Shown: positions 19,266 through 26,695 of the stretch, in pieces
Numbering within the stretch: the first letter of the stretch is position 1
How the letters are laid out: the number at the start of each line of letters is the position of its first letter
From: Sinomonas atrocyanea
Lineage (GTDB): Bacteria > Actinomycetota > Actinomycetes > Actinomycetales > Micrococcaceae
Assembly: GCF_001577305.1 (NCBI RefSeq)
Contig: NZ_CP014518.1
Span: 2,852,001-2,916,000 of the forward strand
Length of the DNA: 64,000 nucleotides
Reading direction: 5' to 3'
Notes under the pieces: generated by a model
What the model was told of the DNA's origin: nothing
Database searches by the model: none
What the model saw: only the letters and a program-made list of their open reading frames with translations
Program-made: the position numbers and the translations under genes

Positions 19266-20468
19266 TCAGCCGACGCGGTCCAGGGCCGTGGCCGCGTCGA
19301 TCGTGGCCTGGCCGAGGACGCGCGTGCCCTGGTACAGGACCACCGTCTGCCCCGGGGCGACCCCGCGCAGGGGCGCGTCGAGGGTGAGATGCAGGACGGG
19401 GCCCGGCACGCCGTCAGCAGGCTCGCCCTCAGCAGGCCCGCCGTCGGCCGGGTCACCGCCGGCCGTCCCGCCGCTGGCCGGGTCACCGCCGGCCGGCTCG
19501 ACCCGGGCACGGGCCGGCACCGGGTCACCGTGGGCACGGACCTGGGCCTCGCAGGCGAACTCCTCCCCGGCCTCCGCCCCGGCCGGCGGCAGGCCGGCCC
19601 ACGAGAGGCGGATTCCGCGGATCCACTCGACTGCGAGGAGCTTCTCCGGCCCCACGACGACCGTGGCGTCCTTGGGCCGGATCTCGAGGACGAAGCGCGG
19701 CTTCCCATCGGGCGCCGGGCGGCCCAGCCGCAGGCCCTTGCGTTGGCCCACGGTGAAGGCATTGGCGCCGGCGTGCTCGCCGACCTTGGCACCCGTCTCG
19801 TCGACGATGTCGCCCGGCTCCATCTCGATCTGCTCGGCGAGCCAGCCTCGGGTGTCGCCGTCGGAGATGAAGCAGATGTCGTGGCTGTCCGGCTTCTTCG
19901 CGACGGAGAGGCCGCGGTGCTCCGCTTCGGCCCGCACTTCCGCCTTGCTCGGGGTGTCCGCGAGCGGGAAGAGGCAGTGCTCGAGCTGCTCGGCGGTGAG
20001 GACGCCGAGGACGTAGGACTGGTCCTTGGCCCAGTCCGCGGCGCGGTGCAGCTCGGGGCTGCCGTCCGCGGCCCGGAGCACCTTGGCGTAGTGGCCCGTG
20101 CAGACGGCGTCGAAGCCGAGGGCGAGGGCCTTCTCGAGGAGCGCGGCGAACTTGATCCGCTCGTTGCAGCGCATGCACGGGTTCGGGGTGCGGCCCGCGG
20201 AGTACTCGGCCACGAAGTCATCGACGACGTCGGCCTTGAACCGTTCCGAGAAGTCCCAGACGTAGAAGGGGATGCCGAGCCTGTCGCACGCCCGCCAGGC
20301 GTCGTTGGAGTCCTCGATCGTGCAGCATCCGCGGGAGCCGGTGCGCAGGGTGCCGGGCATGCGGTTGAGGGCCAGATGGACCCCGACGACGTCGTGCCCC
20401 GCCTCGACGGCGCGGGCGGCGGCGACGGCGGAATCCACTCCCCCGCTCATGGCTGCCAGAACTCGCAC
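19266..20468 (-). CDS. mnmA: tRNA-specific 2-thiouridylase MnmA
   Basis: Installs the 2-thio group on U34 of Lys, Glu and Gln tRNAs using ATP and persulfide sulfur. It has 400 aa. The PP-loop SGGVDS is at 8-13. The catalytic Cys101 lies in NPCMRC, and the second catalytic Cys is in DICFIS near residue 200. The tRNA-binding central domain has [10 protein letters not shown]. The C-terminal beta-barrel is interrupted at about 323-355 by a Gly/Asp/Pro/Ala repeat insert. GTG 20468 has a leaderless-type -10 box 6 nt upstream. The cysteine desulfurase at 22225-23451 is the likely sulfur donor. Confidence 0.96.
   Translation of the reverse strand: MRVLAAMSGGVDSAVAAARAVEAGHDVVGVHLALNRMPGTLRTGSRGCCTIEDSNDAWRACDRLGIPFYVWDFSERFKADVVDDFVAEYSAGRTPNPCMRCNERIKFAALLEKALALGFDAVCTGHYAKVLRAADGSPELHRAADWAKDQSYVLGVLTAEQLEHCLFPLADTPSKAEVRAEAEHRGLSVAKKPDSHDICFISDGDTRGWLAEQIEMEPGDIVDETGAKVGEHAGANAFTVGQRKGLRLGRPAPDGKPRFVLEIRPKDATVVVGPEKLLAVEWIRGIRLSWAGLPPAGAEAGEEFACEAQVRAHGDPVPARARVEPAGGDPASGGTAGGDPADGGPAEGEPADGVPGPVLHLTLDAPLRGVAPGQTVVLYQGTRVLGQATIDAATALDRVG
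19410..19497. repeat. Low-complexity direct repeats inside mnmA
   Basis: A 19-nt word, ggccgggtcaccgccggcc, occurs at 19446-19464 and again at 19476-19494 (30-bp offset), with degraded copies on either side. On the coding strand it yields repeated GGDPA-like residues. Confidence 0.75.
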
Positions 20469-20474
20469 CGGTCT

Positions 20475-20480
20475 ATTCTA
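20475..20480 (-). promoter_or_regulatory. Leaderless-type -10 box of mnmA
   Basis: TAGAAT, 6-nt spacer AGACCG, then GTG 20468 on the minus strand. No Shine-Dalgarno fits. Confidence 0.65.
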
Positions 20481-20529
20481 GCGTCGGGGGCGGCCGGGCC
20501 GCCCCGATCCTCGGCGGCAGGGAGGGCAC

Positions 20530-21780
20530 ATGGAGCATCCGATCGTCATCGCCGGCGGGGGCCTCGCGGCCGGGAGCGCGGCGAAGACGCTGCGCGAGGA
20601 AGGCTACCGCGGGCCCGTGCAGGTGGTCGCCGACGAGCGGCGGGCCCCCTATCTGCGGCCCCCGCTGTCGAAGGAGTTCCTCAAGGGCGCGGGCGCCGAC
20701 GCGGACCTCGAGGTCAATCCGCCGGCGTGGTACGACCAGAACGGCGTCGAGCTCCTGTTGGGCGAGCGGGCGGCCCAGATCATCCCCGACGCCCGCATGC
20801 TCCGGCTCGAGAACGATGCCCTCCTGCCCTACTCGAAACTGCTCATCGCCACCGGCGCGCAGCCGCGCCGCCTCAACGTGCCCGGCGCCGACCTCGAGGG
20901 CGTCCACAGCCTGCGCAGGCTCGAGGACTCGGTCGCCCTGCGCTCCGCGCTCTCGGCCGGGGACCGGCGCGTGGCGGTGGTCGGCACGGGCTGGATCGGG
21001 CTCGAGGTCGCCGCGGCGGCCCGGGAGTACGGGAACCAGGTCACGGTGCTGGGCCGCCACACCACCGTGCTCCGGCAGCTCGAGCCGGCGCTCGGAGACG
21101 TGTTCCGCCGCGCCCTCGAGGCCGAGGGCGTGGCCTTCCGGCTCGGCTGCCACCCGGTCGAGTTCGTCCGCGCGCCCCAGGGTGACGGCGTGGCCGCCGC
21201 GGTGCTGAACACCGGCGAGCGGATCGCGGCGGAGACCGTGGTCGTGGCCGTCGGGGTGGAGCCGGACACGCACCTCGCCGAGGAGGCCCGCCTCCCGGTG
21301 CGCAACGGGATCGTGACCGACGCGTCGCTGCGCACCCGGATAGCGGACGTCTACGCCGCGGGCGACGTGGCGAACTCGCTCCAGCCGTTCACGGGAGACC
21401 ACGTCCGCAGCGAGCACTGGTCCAATGCGCTGAACGGAGGGAAGGTCGCGGCACGGTCGATGCTCGGCCAGGAGGCCCGGCTGGACCTCGCCCCGTACTT
21501 CTACACCGACCAGGCAGGTCTGAGCATGGAGTACTCGGGCTACTGGCAGCTCGTGCACGGCGCCGAGCTCGTGCTGCGCGGCTCGATTGCGACCGCCGAG
21601 GCCGCCCGGGAGGGCTTCGTGGCCCTGTGGGTGCGCGACGGCGCGCTCGTGGGCGGCATGAACGTCAACGTTCCCCGGCAGCAGAAGGCCATCAAGGCGC
21701 TCATTGCGTCCCGCGCCCGCCTCGACCAGCGCCGGCTCGCGGACCCGTCGGTTCCGCTCGCCGAACTCGCCGGGCTCTAG
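20530..21780 (+). CDS. FAD-dependent ferredoxin reductase-like oxidoreductase
   Basis: Flavoprotein of 416 aa of the pyridine-nucleotide disulfide oxidoreductase fold, closest in layout to ferredoxin and rubredoxin reductases. The FAD-binding start is VIAGGGLAAGSAAKTL. The second Rossmann motif for NAD(P)H is VVGTGWIGLEVAAAA near 153-167, and the second FAD motif is VYAAGDVAN near 277. No redox-active CxxC pair is present, which fits electron transfer to a ferredoxin rather than disulfide reduction. AGGGAGGG precedes ATG 20530. It is divergent from mnmA (61 bp) and convergent with the cysteine desulfurase across the repeat element. The ferredoxin partner is not in the window. Confidence 0.88.
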   Translation: MEHPIVIAGGGLAAGSAAKTLREEGYRGPVQVVADERRAPYLRPPLSKEFLKGAGADADLEVNPPAWYDQNGVELLLGERAAQIIPDARMLRLENDALLPYSKLLIATGAQPRRLNVPGADLEGVHSLRRLEDSVALRSALSAGDRRVAVVGTGWIGLEVAAAAREYGNQVTVLGRHTTVLRQLEPALGDVFRRALEAEGVAFRLGCHPVEFVRAPQGDGVAAAVLNTGERIAAETVVVAVGVEPDTHLAEEARLPVRNGIVTDASLRTRIADVYAAGDVANSLQPFTGDHVRSEHWSNALNGGKVAARSMLGQEARLDLAPYFYTDQAGLSMEYSGYWQLVHGAELVLRGSIATAEAAREGFVALWVRDGALVGGMNVNVPRQQKAIKALIASRARLDQRRLADPSVPLAELAGL

Positions 21781-21790
21781 CCGCCCCATC

Positions 21791-21846
21791 TGGGAGTCAC
21801 CTCCTGAAGGTCAGCTTCTGGGAGTCACTTCCTGAAGGTCAGCTCC
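21791..21846 (+). repeat. Left array: four contiguous 14-bp units
   Basis: Units begin at 21791, 21805, 21819 and 21833, each exactly 14 bp, for example TGGGAGTCACCTCC and TGAAGGTCAGCTTC. Consensus is TGrrrGTCAsyTyC. It starts 10 bp after the FAD reductase stop. Confidence 0.9.
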
Positions 21847-22062
21847 TGCGGGCGGACGGATCCGACCGGCTTTCTCGCACTCGGTCCGGCGTGTCGGCTC
21901 TGGGGACGGCGTGTCGGACCGCATGGTGCCCCAAAGCAGGTCGATCTCGTCCCCCCGGGCGCCGGGCGTGGGCTCCGGCGGCGAGCCGCCGGGGCGGTGC
22001 TCGACGCGCACGACGCCGCCACTCGCCGTCGGCCGCCCGGTTCACCTCGGCGAGCACTCGCG
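21847..22062. other. 216-bp core between the two inverted 14-bp arrays
   Basis: No recognised gene. The minus strand is open for about 66 codons (22011 to 21811, reaching into the left array) and would encode a polar peptide that I cannot assign. Short GC-rich inverted repeats occur (ctccggcggcgagccgccggggc near 21973). It may be a degraded gene remnant or a structural spacer. Confidence 0.5.
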
Positions 22063-22216
22063 GGAGGTGACTTTCAGAAGCTGACCCACAGAAGGTGACC
22101 TCCAGAAGGTGACCTCCCGAAGGTGACCTTCAGGACGTGACCTTCAGGACGTGACCTTCAGGACGTGACCTTCAGGACGTGACTTTCAGGAGGTGACCTT
22201 CAGAAGGTGACTCCCA
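22063..22216 (-). repeat. Right array: eleven contiguous 14-bp units, inverted relative to the left array
   Basis: Units start every 14 bp from 22063 to 22203 with no spacers. On the plus strand the consensus is GrAssTGACyyyCA, for example GAAGGTGACCTTCA. GGACGTGACCTTCA occurs three times in a row (22133-22174). The outermost unit GAAGGTGACTCCCA is the near-exact reverse complement of the outermost left unit, so the whole element has terminal inverted repeats. It ends 8 bp from the cysteine desulfurase stop. Confidence 0.92.
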
Positions 22217-22224
22217 GGGGGGGG

Positions 22225-23451
22225 TCAGCGGCGGCCGCGGGTGCTCGCGGTCTCGATGCGGCTCGGGTGGCCGGCCATGCCCGCGGCCCGGGCCTGCTCC
22301 ACCGCGGGGCCGATGGCCTTCAGGAGGGCGTCGACGTCGGCCTCGGTCGAGTTCCAGCCGAGGCTGAAGCGCTGGGAGCCGCGCGCCTCCTCCTCTGAGC
22401 GGCCCATGGCGAGCAGCACGTGGGAGGGCCGGGGCACCCCTGCCGTGCAGGCGGAACCGGTGGACGTGGCGATCCCGGCCATGTCGAGCAGGAACAGCAG
22501 CGAGTCGCCCTCGCACCCGGGGAACGTCACGTGCGCGACCCCGGGGAGCCGCGCCGCGGACTCCCCGCGCTCGGCGGGACCGCTCACGACGGCGTCGGGC
22601 ACCTCGCGCTCAATTCCCGCCAGGAGCCTGTCCCGCAGCCCTGCGAGGCGCCGGGCCTCCTCGGGACGGCGGGAGACGGCGTCGCGCGCGGCGACCGCGA
22701 AGGCGGCGGCACCCGCGGCGTCGAGCGTGCCCGAGCGCAGGCCGCGCTGCTGGCCGCCGCCGTGCAGGAGGGGCGTGAGGGCGACGTCGCGGCGGACCGC
22801 GAGCGCGCCGGTCCCCACCGGGGCCCCGAGCTTGTGGCCGCTCACGGCGAGGGTGGCCAGCCCGGATCCTGCGAAGTCCACGGGGAGGTGCCCGAAGGCC
22901 TGGACGGCGTCCGCGTGGACGGGCACGCCGTGGGCCGCGGCGAGGCGGACGGCCTCGTGGACCGGCTGGACGGTGCCCACCTCGTTGTTGGCCCACATGA
23001 GCGCCGCGAGTGCCACCGAGCCGGGGTCCTGCTCGAGCTCCGCGCGGAGGGCATCCATGCTGGTGACGCCCGCCCGGTCGCAGGGCAGCCACACGGCCTC
23101 CGCGCCCTCGTGCGCCTCGAGCCACTCGACGGTGTCCGCGACCGCGTGGTGCTCCACGCTCGAGCAGAGGATGCGCCTGCGCCGCGGGTCCCCGTCACGT
23201 CGGGCCCAGTACAGGCCCTTGAGGGCGAGGTTGTCCGCCTCGGTTCCTCCCGAGGTGAAGACGATCTCGGTCGGGTGGGCCCCGAGGGAGGCGGCGAGCG
23301 ATTCGCGGGCGTCCTCGAGCACGCGCCGGGCGGCCTGCCCCGCGGCGTGCAGGGAGGACGGGTTGCCGCCGCGGGCGATCTGGCCCGTGTAGGCGGCGAG
23401 GGCGGCGGGGGTCACGGGCGTGGTCGCCGCGTGGTCGAGGTAGACAGCCAC
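22225..23451 (-). CDS. iscS: Cysteine desulfurase (IscS/NifS family)
   Basis: PLP enzyme of 408 aa that takes sulfur from cysteine to give a protein persulfide for Fe-S clusters and tRNA thiolation. The start is YLDHAATTPV; other blocks are SGGTEADNLALKG, SVEHHAV and ANNEVGT. The PLP lysine lies in SGHKLGAP and the persulfide-forming Cys in STGSACTAG. It ends with an extra Arg-rich tail. GTG 23451 follows a TACAGT box by 6 nt. With mnmA about 2 kb away it probably serves tRNA 2-thiolation, as in the mycobacterial iscS-trmU arrangement I recall. There is no iscU or ferredoxin gene nearby, so a general Fe-S role is less supported. Confidence 0.93.
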   Translation of the reverse strand: MAVYLDHAATTPVTPAALAAYTGQIARGGNPSSLHAAGQAARRVLEDARESLAASLGAHPTEIVFTSGGTEADNLALKGLYWARRDGDPRRRRILCSSVEHHAVADTVEWLEAHEGAEAVWLPCDRAGVTSMDALRAELEQDPGSVALAALMWANNEVGTVQPVHEAVRLAAAHGVPVHADAVQAFGHLPVDFAGSGLATLAVSGHKLGAPVGTGALAVRRDVALTPLLHGGGQQRGLRSGTLDAAGAAAFAVAARDAVSRRPEEARRLAGLRDRLLAGIEREVPDAVVSGPAERGESAARLPGVAHVTFPGCEGDSLLFLLDMAGIATSTGSACTAGVPRPSHVLLAMGRSEEEARGSQRFSLGWNSTEADVDALLKAIGPAVEQARAAGMAGHPSRIETASTRGRR

Positions 23452-23457
23452 ATCTCC

Positions 23458-23463
23458 ACTGTA
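23458..23463 (-). promoter_or_regulatory. Leaderless-type -10 box of the cysteine desulfurase
   Basis: TACAGT, 6-nt spacer GGAGAT, then GTG 23451 on the minus strand. Confidence 0.6.
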
Positions 23464-23500
23464 GGCGCCGCGCGCGCAGGCTCCGCCCGGCGGCCTCGCC

Positions 23501-24178
23501 TCAGGGCGTTCGCGGGACGATCCGGGCGCAGCACGCGTGGCCGCCAGCGCCCGGTTCCACGGCCTCGACCGCGTGCTCGGCGTCCGCGCACCCGGCCAGC
23601 GCGCCGGCGAGCAGGGCGCCGTTGAGGCTGCAGACCACCTCGCGGTGCCCGCGCGAGAGGCGGTGGAAGGGGCAGTTGTCCAGCTCGATGGATCCGCCCT
23701 CGCCCGGCACCGGGTCGTAGCCCGTCGCGCCGAGGACTGCGCCGATGCTCCCGTACTCGGCTCCGAGGGCCTCCCCCGCCTCCCGGCCCACCGCGGCGAG
23801 GGCCTCGGTCATGGGCGTGCCGCCCGCCATCGACCGCTCGGCCGCCGCGGCGAGGAGGTCGCCGGCCAGCTCATAGGAGCGCTCGGGCACCGCGGCGACG
23901 ACCTCGGTGAGGGCGGCCTCGTAGAACTTGGAGGGGCGGCCGGACCCGGGCCCGCGCCGTTCGGACGGCTTGGCGAACGTGGCGGACAGCACGCCGTCGT
24001 CCACGAGCCGGTCGAGGTGCGCGGCCGCGGCCGCGCGGGAGACACCGAGCGCGTCGGCGGCCTCGTCGCGCCCCACGGGCCGCCCGGCGGCGCGGACGTA
24101 GAGGTAGAGCGCACGACGCCGGTCCTCGCCGAGCGCGGCCAGCGCGCCGAGGCGCTGGCGCCAGGTGGGTCCAGCCAT
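23501..24178 (-). CDS. Winged-helix transcriptional regulator with Cys-rich C-terminus (SufR-like)
   Basis: Regulator of 225 aa. The N-terminal winged helix (about 15-75) has ALGVSRAAAAAHLDRLVDDG as the recognition region and a basic wing ERRGPGSGRPSKF. The C-terminal domain has spaced Cys/His residues: NCPFHRLS near 169, VVCSLNG near 183, AGCAD and a final HACCARI. Such Cys sets bind an Fe-S cluster or metal in SufR-type and related regulators; that role here is inference. It is divergent from a small membrane-protein gene with palindromes between them, and 49 bp upstream of the cysteine desulfurase. Leaderless ATG at 24178. Confidence 0.75.
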   Translation of the reverse strand: MAGPTWRQRLGALAALGEDRRRALYLYVRAAGRPVGRDEAADALGVSRAAAAAHLDRLVDDGVLSATFAKPSERRGPGSGRPSKFYEAALTEVVAAVPERSYELAGDLLAAAAERSMAGGTPMTEALAAVGREAGEALGAEYGSIGAVLGATGYDPVPGEGGSIELDNCPFHRLSRGHREVVCSLNGALLAGALAGCADAEHAVEAVEPGAGGHACCARIVPRTP

Positions 24179-24184
24179 ACACCC

Positions 24185-24190
24185 ATCCTA
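24185..24190 (-). promoter_or_regulatory. Leaderless-type -10 box of the HTH regulator
   Basis: TAGGAT, 6-nt spacer GGGTGT, then ATG 24178 on the minus strand. Confidence 0.6.
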
Positions 24191-24195
24191 CATCC

Positions 24196-24237
24196 AAAAC
24201 TGGGATCCATTGTTTTAGATCCGAGAGGAGTCTAAAA
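24196..24237. promoter_or_regulatory. Candidate operators between the HTH regulator and the small membrane protein
   Basis: An AT-rich stretch with two overlapping inverted repeats: AAAAC (24196-24200) with GTTTT (24212-24216), and the longer TTTTAGA (24213-24219) with TCTAAAA (24231-24237), spacing 11. The second is centred about 47 nt from the regulator start and from the membrane-protein start alike, so it could control both promoters. Confidence 0.55.
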
Positions 24238-24250
24238 TTCGAAACACCAT

Positions 24251-24256
24251 TTATAT
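24251..24256 (+). promoter_or_regulatory. Candidate -10 box of the small membrane protein
   Basis: TTATAT, about 15 nt before the ATG at 24272, with the Shine-Dalgarno gggagaagg between. The spacing implies a very short leader. Confidence 0.45.
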
Positions 24257-24271
24257 CGAAGGGAGAAGGCC

Positions 24272-24706
24272 ATGTCCGCCACCTCAGCCTCGCACCACGG
24301 ACGGCTGCCCGGAGCCGGCGGCGCAGCGCGCCGCGTGCGCTCGCTCGCCCCCGCCGACCAGGCGTACCTCATGCTCAGGACCCTCTATGTCGTGGCCCCG
24401 ATCCTGTTCGGGCTCGACAAGTTCTTCAACCTCCTGACCTACTGGCCGGACTACCTCGCCCCGGTTGCCACCGCGATCGTCCCGATCGGCGCCCAGACCT
24501 TCATGCACATCGTGGGCATCGTCGAGATCGTCGCCGGCCTCCTCGTGGCGTGGACCCCGCGCTGGGGATCGCTCGTCGTCGCGCTGTGGCTGGCCGGCAT
24601 CATCGCGGACCTGCTCGTGCTCGGGCACGGCTTCGACGTCGCGCTGCGGGACTTCGGCCTGCTCGTGGGAGCGCTCGCCCTCAGCCGGCTCGCCCGCCGG
24701 GCCTGA
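24272..24706 (+). CDS. Small DoxX-like integral membrane protein
   Basis: Membrane protein of 144 aa. A polar N-tail of about 35 residues is followed by four hydrophobic segments: TLYVVAPILFGLDKFFNLL, the ATAIVPIGAQTFMHIVGIVE region, LVVALWLAGIIADLLVL and FGLLVGALALS. The four-helix plan and the GIVEIVAGLLV block resemble DoxX-like proteins, but the match is by eye. Its function is probably set by the divergent Cys-rich regulator. The last 26 bases overlap the 3' end of the convergent lipid-kinase-like gene. Confidence 0.6.
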   Translation: MSATSASHHGRLPGAGGAARRVRSLAPADQAYLMLRTLYVVAPILFGLDKFFNLLTYWPDYLAPVATAIVPIGAQTFMHIVGIVEIVAGLLVAWTPRWGSLVVALWLAGIIADLLVLGHGFDVALRDFGLLVGALALSRLARRA

Positions 24707-25634
24707 CGGCGAGGTCGGCCGCCGGGGCTGCGAGGACGGCCAGGGCGCGGGGAACCACGCTGATGTCCACGGCCCCGGAGGCGACCCGTTCCCCGTCCGC
24801 GTAGACCACCAGGCCCGGCGCGGCCAGCCGCACGCTGTGCGCCGTGCTGAGCCCAACGGCCCGGTGCCCCACGTGGGCTCCCCGGAACACCTTCGGGAAG
24901 ACAGCGAGGAAGGCCGGAACGGACAGGGGGCCGACCACGAAGAGGTCCAGCGCGCCGTCGTCCGCCCGGGCGGCGGGCGCGACCCGCATGCCGCCGCCGA
25001 GCGAGGGTCCGTTCGCCACCGACACGAGCATGGCCCGCTGGGTGCGGGCCACACCGTCGACCGTGAGCTCGAACGGGATGGGCCGGAAGGAGACGAGCTC
25101 GCGCAGCACGGCGAGGACGTACCTGGCCCTGCCCCGCGGCCAGCACCAGGCGTTGGCGCGCTCGTTCACCCGCGCGTCGAAGCCGGCCGAGGCCACGGCC
25201 ACGTAGTGGCGCCGCCCCCCGGCCCAGTCGATGCGGCCGAGGTCGAGGCGGCGCGGGCCGGCCTCGAGGGCCGCGAGGAGCACCTCCACGGCCGCCGGCA
25301 CCGAGTCGAGCGGGATCCCGAGCAGGCGCGCGACGTCGTTCCCCGTCCCGGCGGGGATCACCCCGAGGGGCACGGCCGTGCCCACGAGGACGTTGGCGAC
25401 GAGGTTGACGACGCCGTCGCCGCCCACCGCGACCACCGCGTCGGAGGCGGGCAGCGCCGTGGCGACGGCCTCGGCGAGCTCCGCCGCGCTCTCCCGGCGC
25501 AGCTCCGTCACGGCCACCCCGCGCGAGCGCAGGGCCGCCGCCGCCTCGCTGCCCCGCCGGCCCCCGAGACCGGCGTGCGCGGCGGGGTTCACGGCGAGGG
25601 TGATCCTTGCGGGAGAGGCCTCGGGAAGGGTCAT
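24681..25634 (-). CDS. Diacylglycerol kinase-like lipid kinase (DagK/YegS family)
   Basis: Protein of 317 aa that likely phosphorylates a lipid such as diacylglycerol. The N-terminal catalytic domain has AVNPAAHAG at the start and VVAVGGDGVVNLVANVL near 68-84, holding the GGDG nucleotide loop. LGVIPAGTGNDVARLLGIP follows, the second family signature. The C-terminal beta domain has VSVANGPSLGGGMRVAP and DDGALDLFVV. ATG 25634 has GATAAT 7 nt upstream. It is convergent with the small membrane protein, with overlapping 3' ends, and divergent from the J-domain gene. Confidence 0.9.
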   Translation of the reverse strand: MTLPEASPARITLAVNPAAHAGLGGRRGSEAAAALRSRGVAVTELRRESAAELAEAVATALPASDAVVAVGGDGVVNLVANVLVGTAVPLGVIPAGTGNDVARLLGIPLDSVPAAVEVLLAALEAGPRRLDLGRIDWAGGRRHYVAVASAGFDARVNERANAWCWPRGRARYVLAVLRELVSFRPIPFELTVDGVARTQRAMLVSVANGPSLGGGMRVAPAARADDGALDLFVVGPLSVPAFLAVFPKVFRGAHVGHRAVGLSTAHSVRLAAPGLVVYADGERVASGAVDISVVPRALAVLAAPAADLAVRPGGRAG

Positions 25635-25641
25635 GTGCGCG

Positions 25642-25647
25642 ATTATC
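25642..25647 (-). promoter_or_regulatory. Leaderless-type -10 box of the lipid-kinase-like gene
   Basis: GATAAT, 7-nt spacer CGCGCAC, then ATG 25634 on the minus strand. Confidence 0.55.
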
Positions 25648-25694
25648 GCAGCGGTCCCCCCTCGGGGCGGGACGGCGTGCCCGGCGCCCGCCCC

Positions 25695-25700
25695 TACGAT
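25695..25700 (+). promoter_or_regulatory. Leaderless-type -10 box of the J-domain gene
   Basis: TACGAT, 6-nt spacer GGACCC, then ATG 25707. No Shine-Dalgarno. Confidence 0.65.
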
Positions 25701-25706
25701 GGACCC

Positions 25707-26660
25707 ATGCCCGCGCACGTGCCGTCCCACTACGAGGTGCTCGGCGTGCCCGTGACCGCGAGCGAGGGCGAGATCCGCCGCGCCTACCGGCGCGCCGCCC
25801 GGGCGCACCACCCCGACCACGGGGGCGACGTCGTCGAGTTCCGCCGGGTGACCCTCGCCTTCGAGGTGCTCTCCGACCCGCGCGCCCGCGCAGCCTACGA
25901 CCGCAGCTATTTCACGTCCTCGCCCCAGCGGGAGGGGGGCCGCCCCGCGGAAGGTGCCGCCGCGGCGTCGTCCGCCGAGGGCCGCCCCGGCGCGGCCGGC
26001 TTCACCGCGAGGCCGGCCCCGCGAGCGGGCGGCCAGCGGAACCCGGCGGGCGAGCCGGCCGTCTACGTCCCGCCGTTCGAGCCCGGCACCGTGCCGCTCC
26101 TGCCGGCCGCGGTCGCCGCACGGGCCGAGCACGGGGTGCCTCGCCGGCGCGGACTGTTCGGGGCCGAGGCGAGGATCCAGCGCGAGGAGCGCACCGCCGC
26201 GCTCATCCGCCGGCGCATCCTGGGCACCATCCCCTCGGCGCGGCTGCTCAACGGGCTGCGCTCCCCCCGGGACGCCTCCCACGTGGCGCACGCCGTCCTC
26301 GCCGGCTATCGGCTCGCCCTCGTCGACTCGATGCTCGTGCCCCGGGGGAACTACGCGTGGGACGGTGCGCACCTCATCCACGGCTCCCGCACCGTGGCGC
26401 CGCCCCGGCTCGCCGAGCAGGTGCGCGACTTCCAGGACGTGTTCGGCGAGCTGAACGTGCAGGGCTACATCCTCGTCCAGACCCCGGACGAGAACCCGCA
26501 TGAGCCCGTCATCGACGTCCGCCGCGGCGCGGGCGCCCTCGTCGAGCCGCTCAACGCCTCCAAGTTCGTCCGCGAGCTCACCTTCTTCCTCTCGTCCGGG
26601 CCGCAGCCGAACGTGGTCCTCGTCCCGGCGCTCGCCCGGCTGCTCACGGGCCTGCACTGA
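25707..26660 (+). CDS. J-domain protein with an uncharacterised C-terminal domain
   Basis: Protein of 317 aa. The J domain (residues 5 to about 70) has HYEVLGVPVTASEGEIRRAY, the DnaK-contacting HPD in AHHPDHGG, and LSDPRARAAYDR. An Ala/Gly/Pro linker runs to about 125. The C-terminal domain (about 150-317) has HAVLAGYRLALVDSMLVPRG, then a beta-rich LAEQVRDFQDVFG and LNVQGYILVQ. Its layout recalls NERD-type nuclease-related domains, but the usual D-x-K pair is not intact, so any nuclease role is speculative. It is not DnaJ itself: there is no Gly/Phe region or zinc fingers. Presumably a DnaK co-chaperone for a particular client. Confidence 0.75.
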   Translation: MPAHVPSHYEVLGVPVTASEGEIRRAYRRAARAHHPDHGGDVVEFRRVTLAFEVLSDPRARAAYDRSYFTSSPQREGGRPAEGAAAASSAEGRPGAAGFTARPAPRAGGQRNPAGEPAVYVPPFEPGTVPLLPAAVAARAEHGVPRRRGLFGAEARIQREERTAALIRRRILGTIPSARLLNGLRSPRDASHVAHAVLAGYRLALVDSMLVPRGNYAWDGAHLIHGSRTVAPPRLAEQVRDFQDVFGELNVQGYILVQTPDENPHEPVIDVRRGAGALVEPLNASKFVRELTFFLSSGPQPNVVLVPALARLLTGLH

Positions 26661-26682
26661 CGGGAGGGCGCCCGGGCCCGCC

Positions 26683-26688
26683 TAGGAT
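26683..26688 (+). promoter_or_regulatory. Leaderless-type -10 box of trmL
   Basis: TAGGAT, 7-nt spacer GGAGGGC, then GTG 26696. The hexamer overlaps an in-frame ATG at 26687, which argues against that ATG as the start. GGAGG in the spacer could also serve as Shine-Dalgarno on a longer mRNA. Confidence 0.6.
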
Positions 26689-26695
26689 GGAGGGC

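Noticed and set aside
22063..22216. Possible CRISPR array
   Set aside because: Units are 14 bp and directly contiguous with no spacers, and no cas gene is present.
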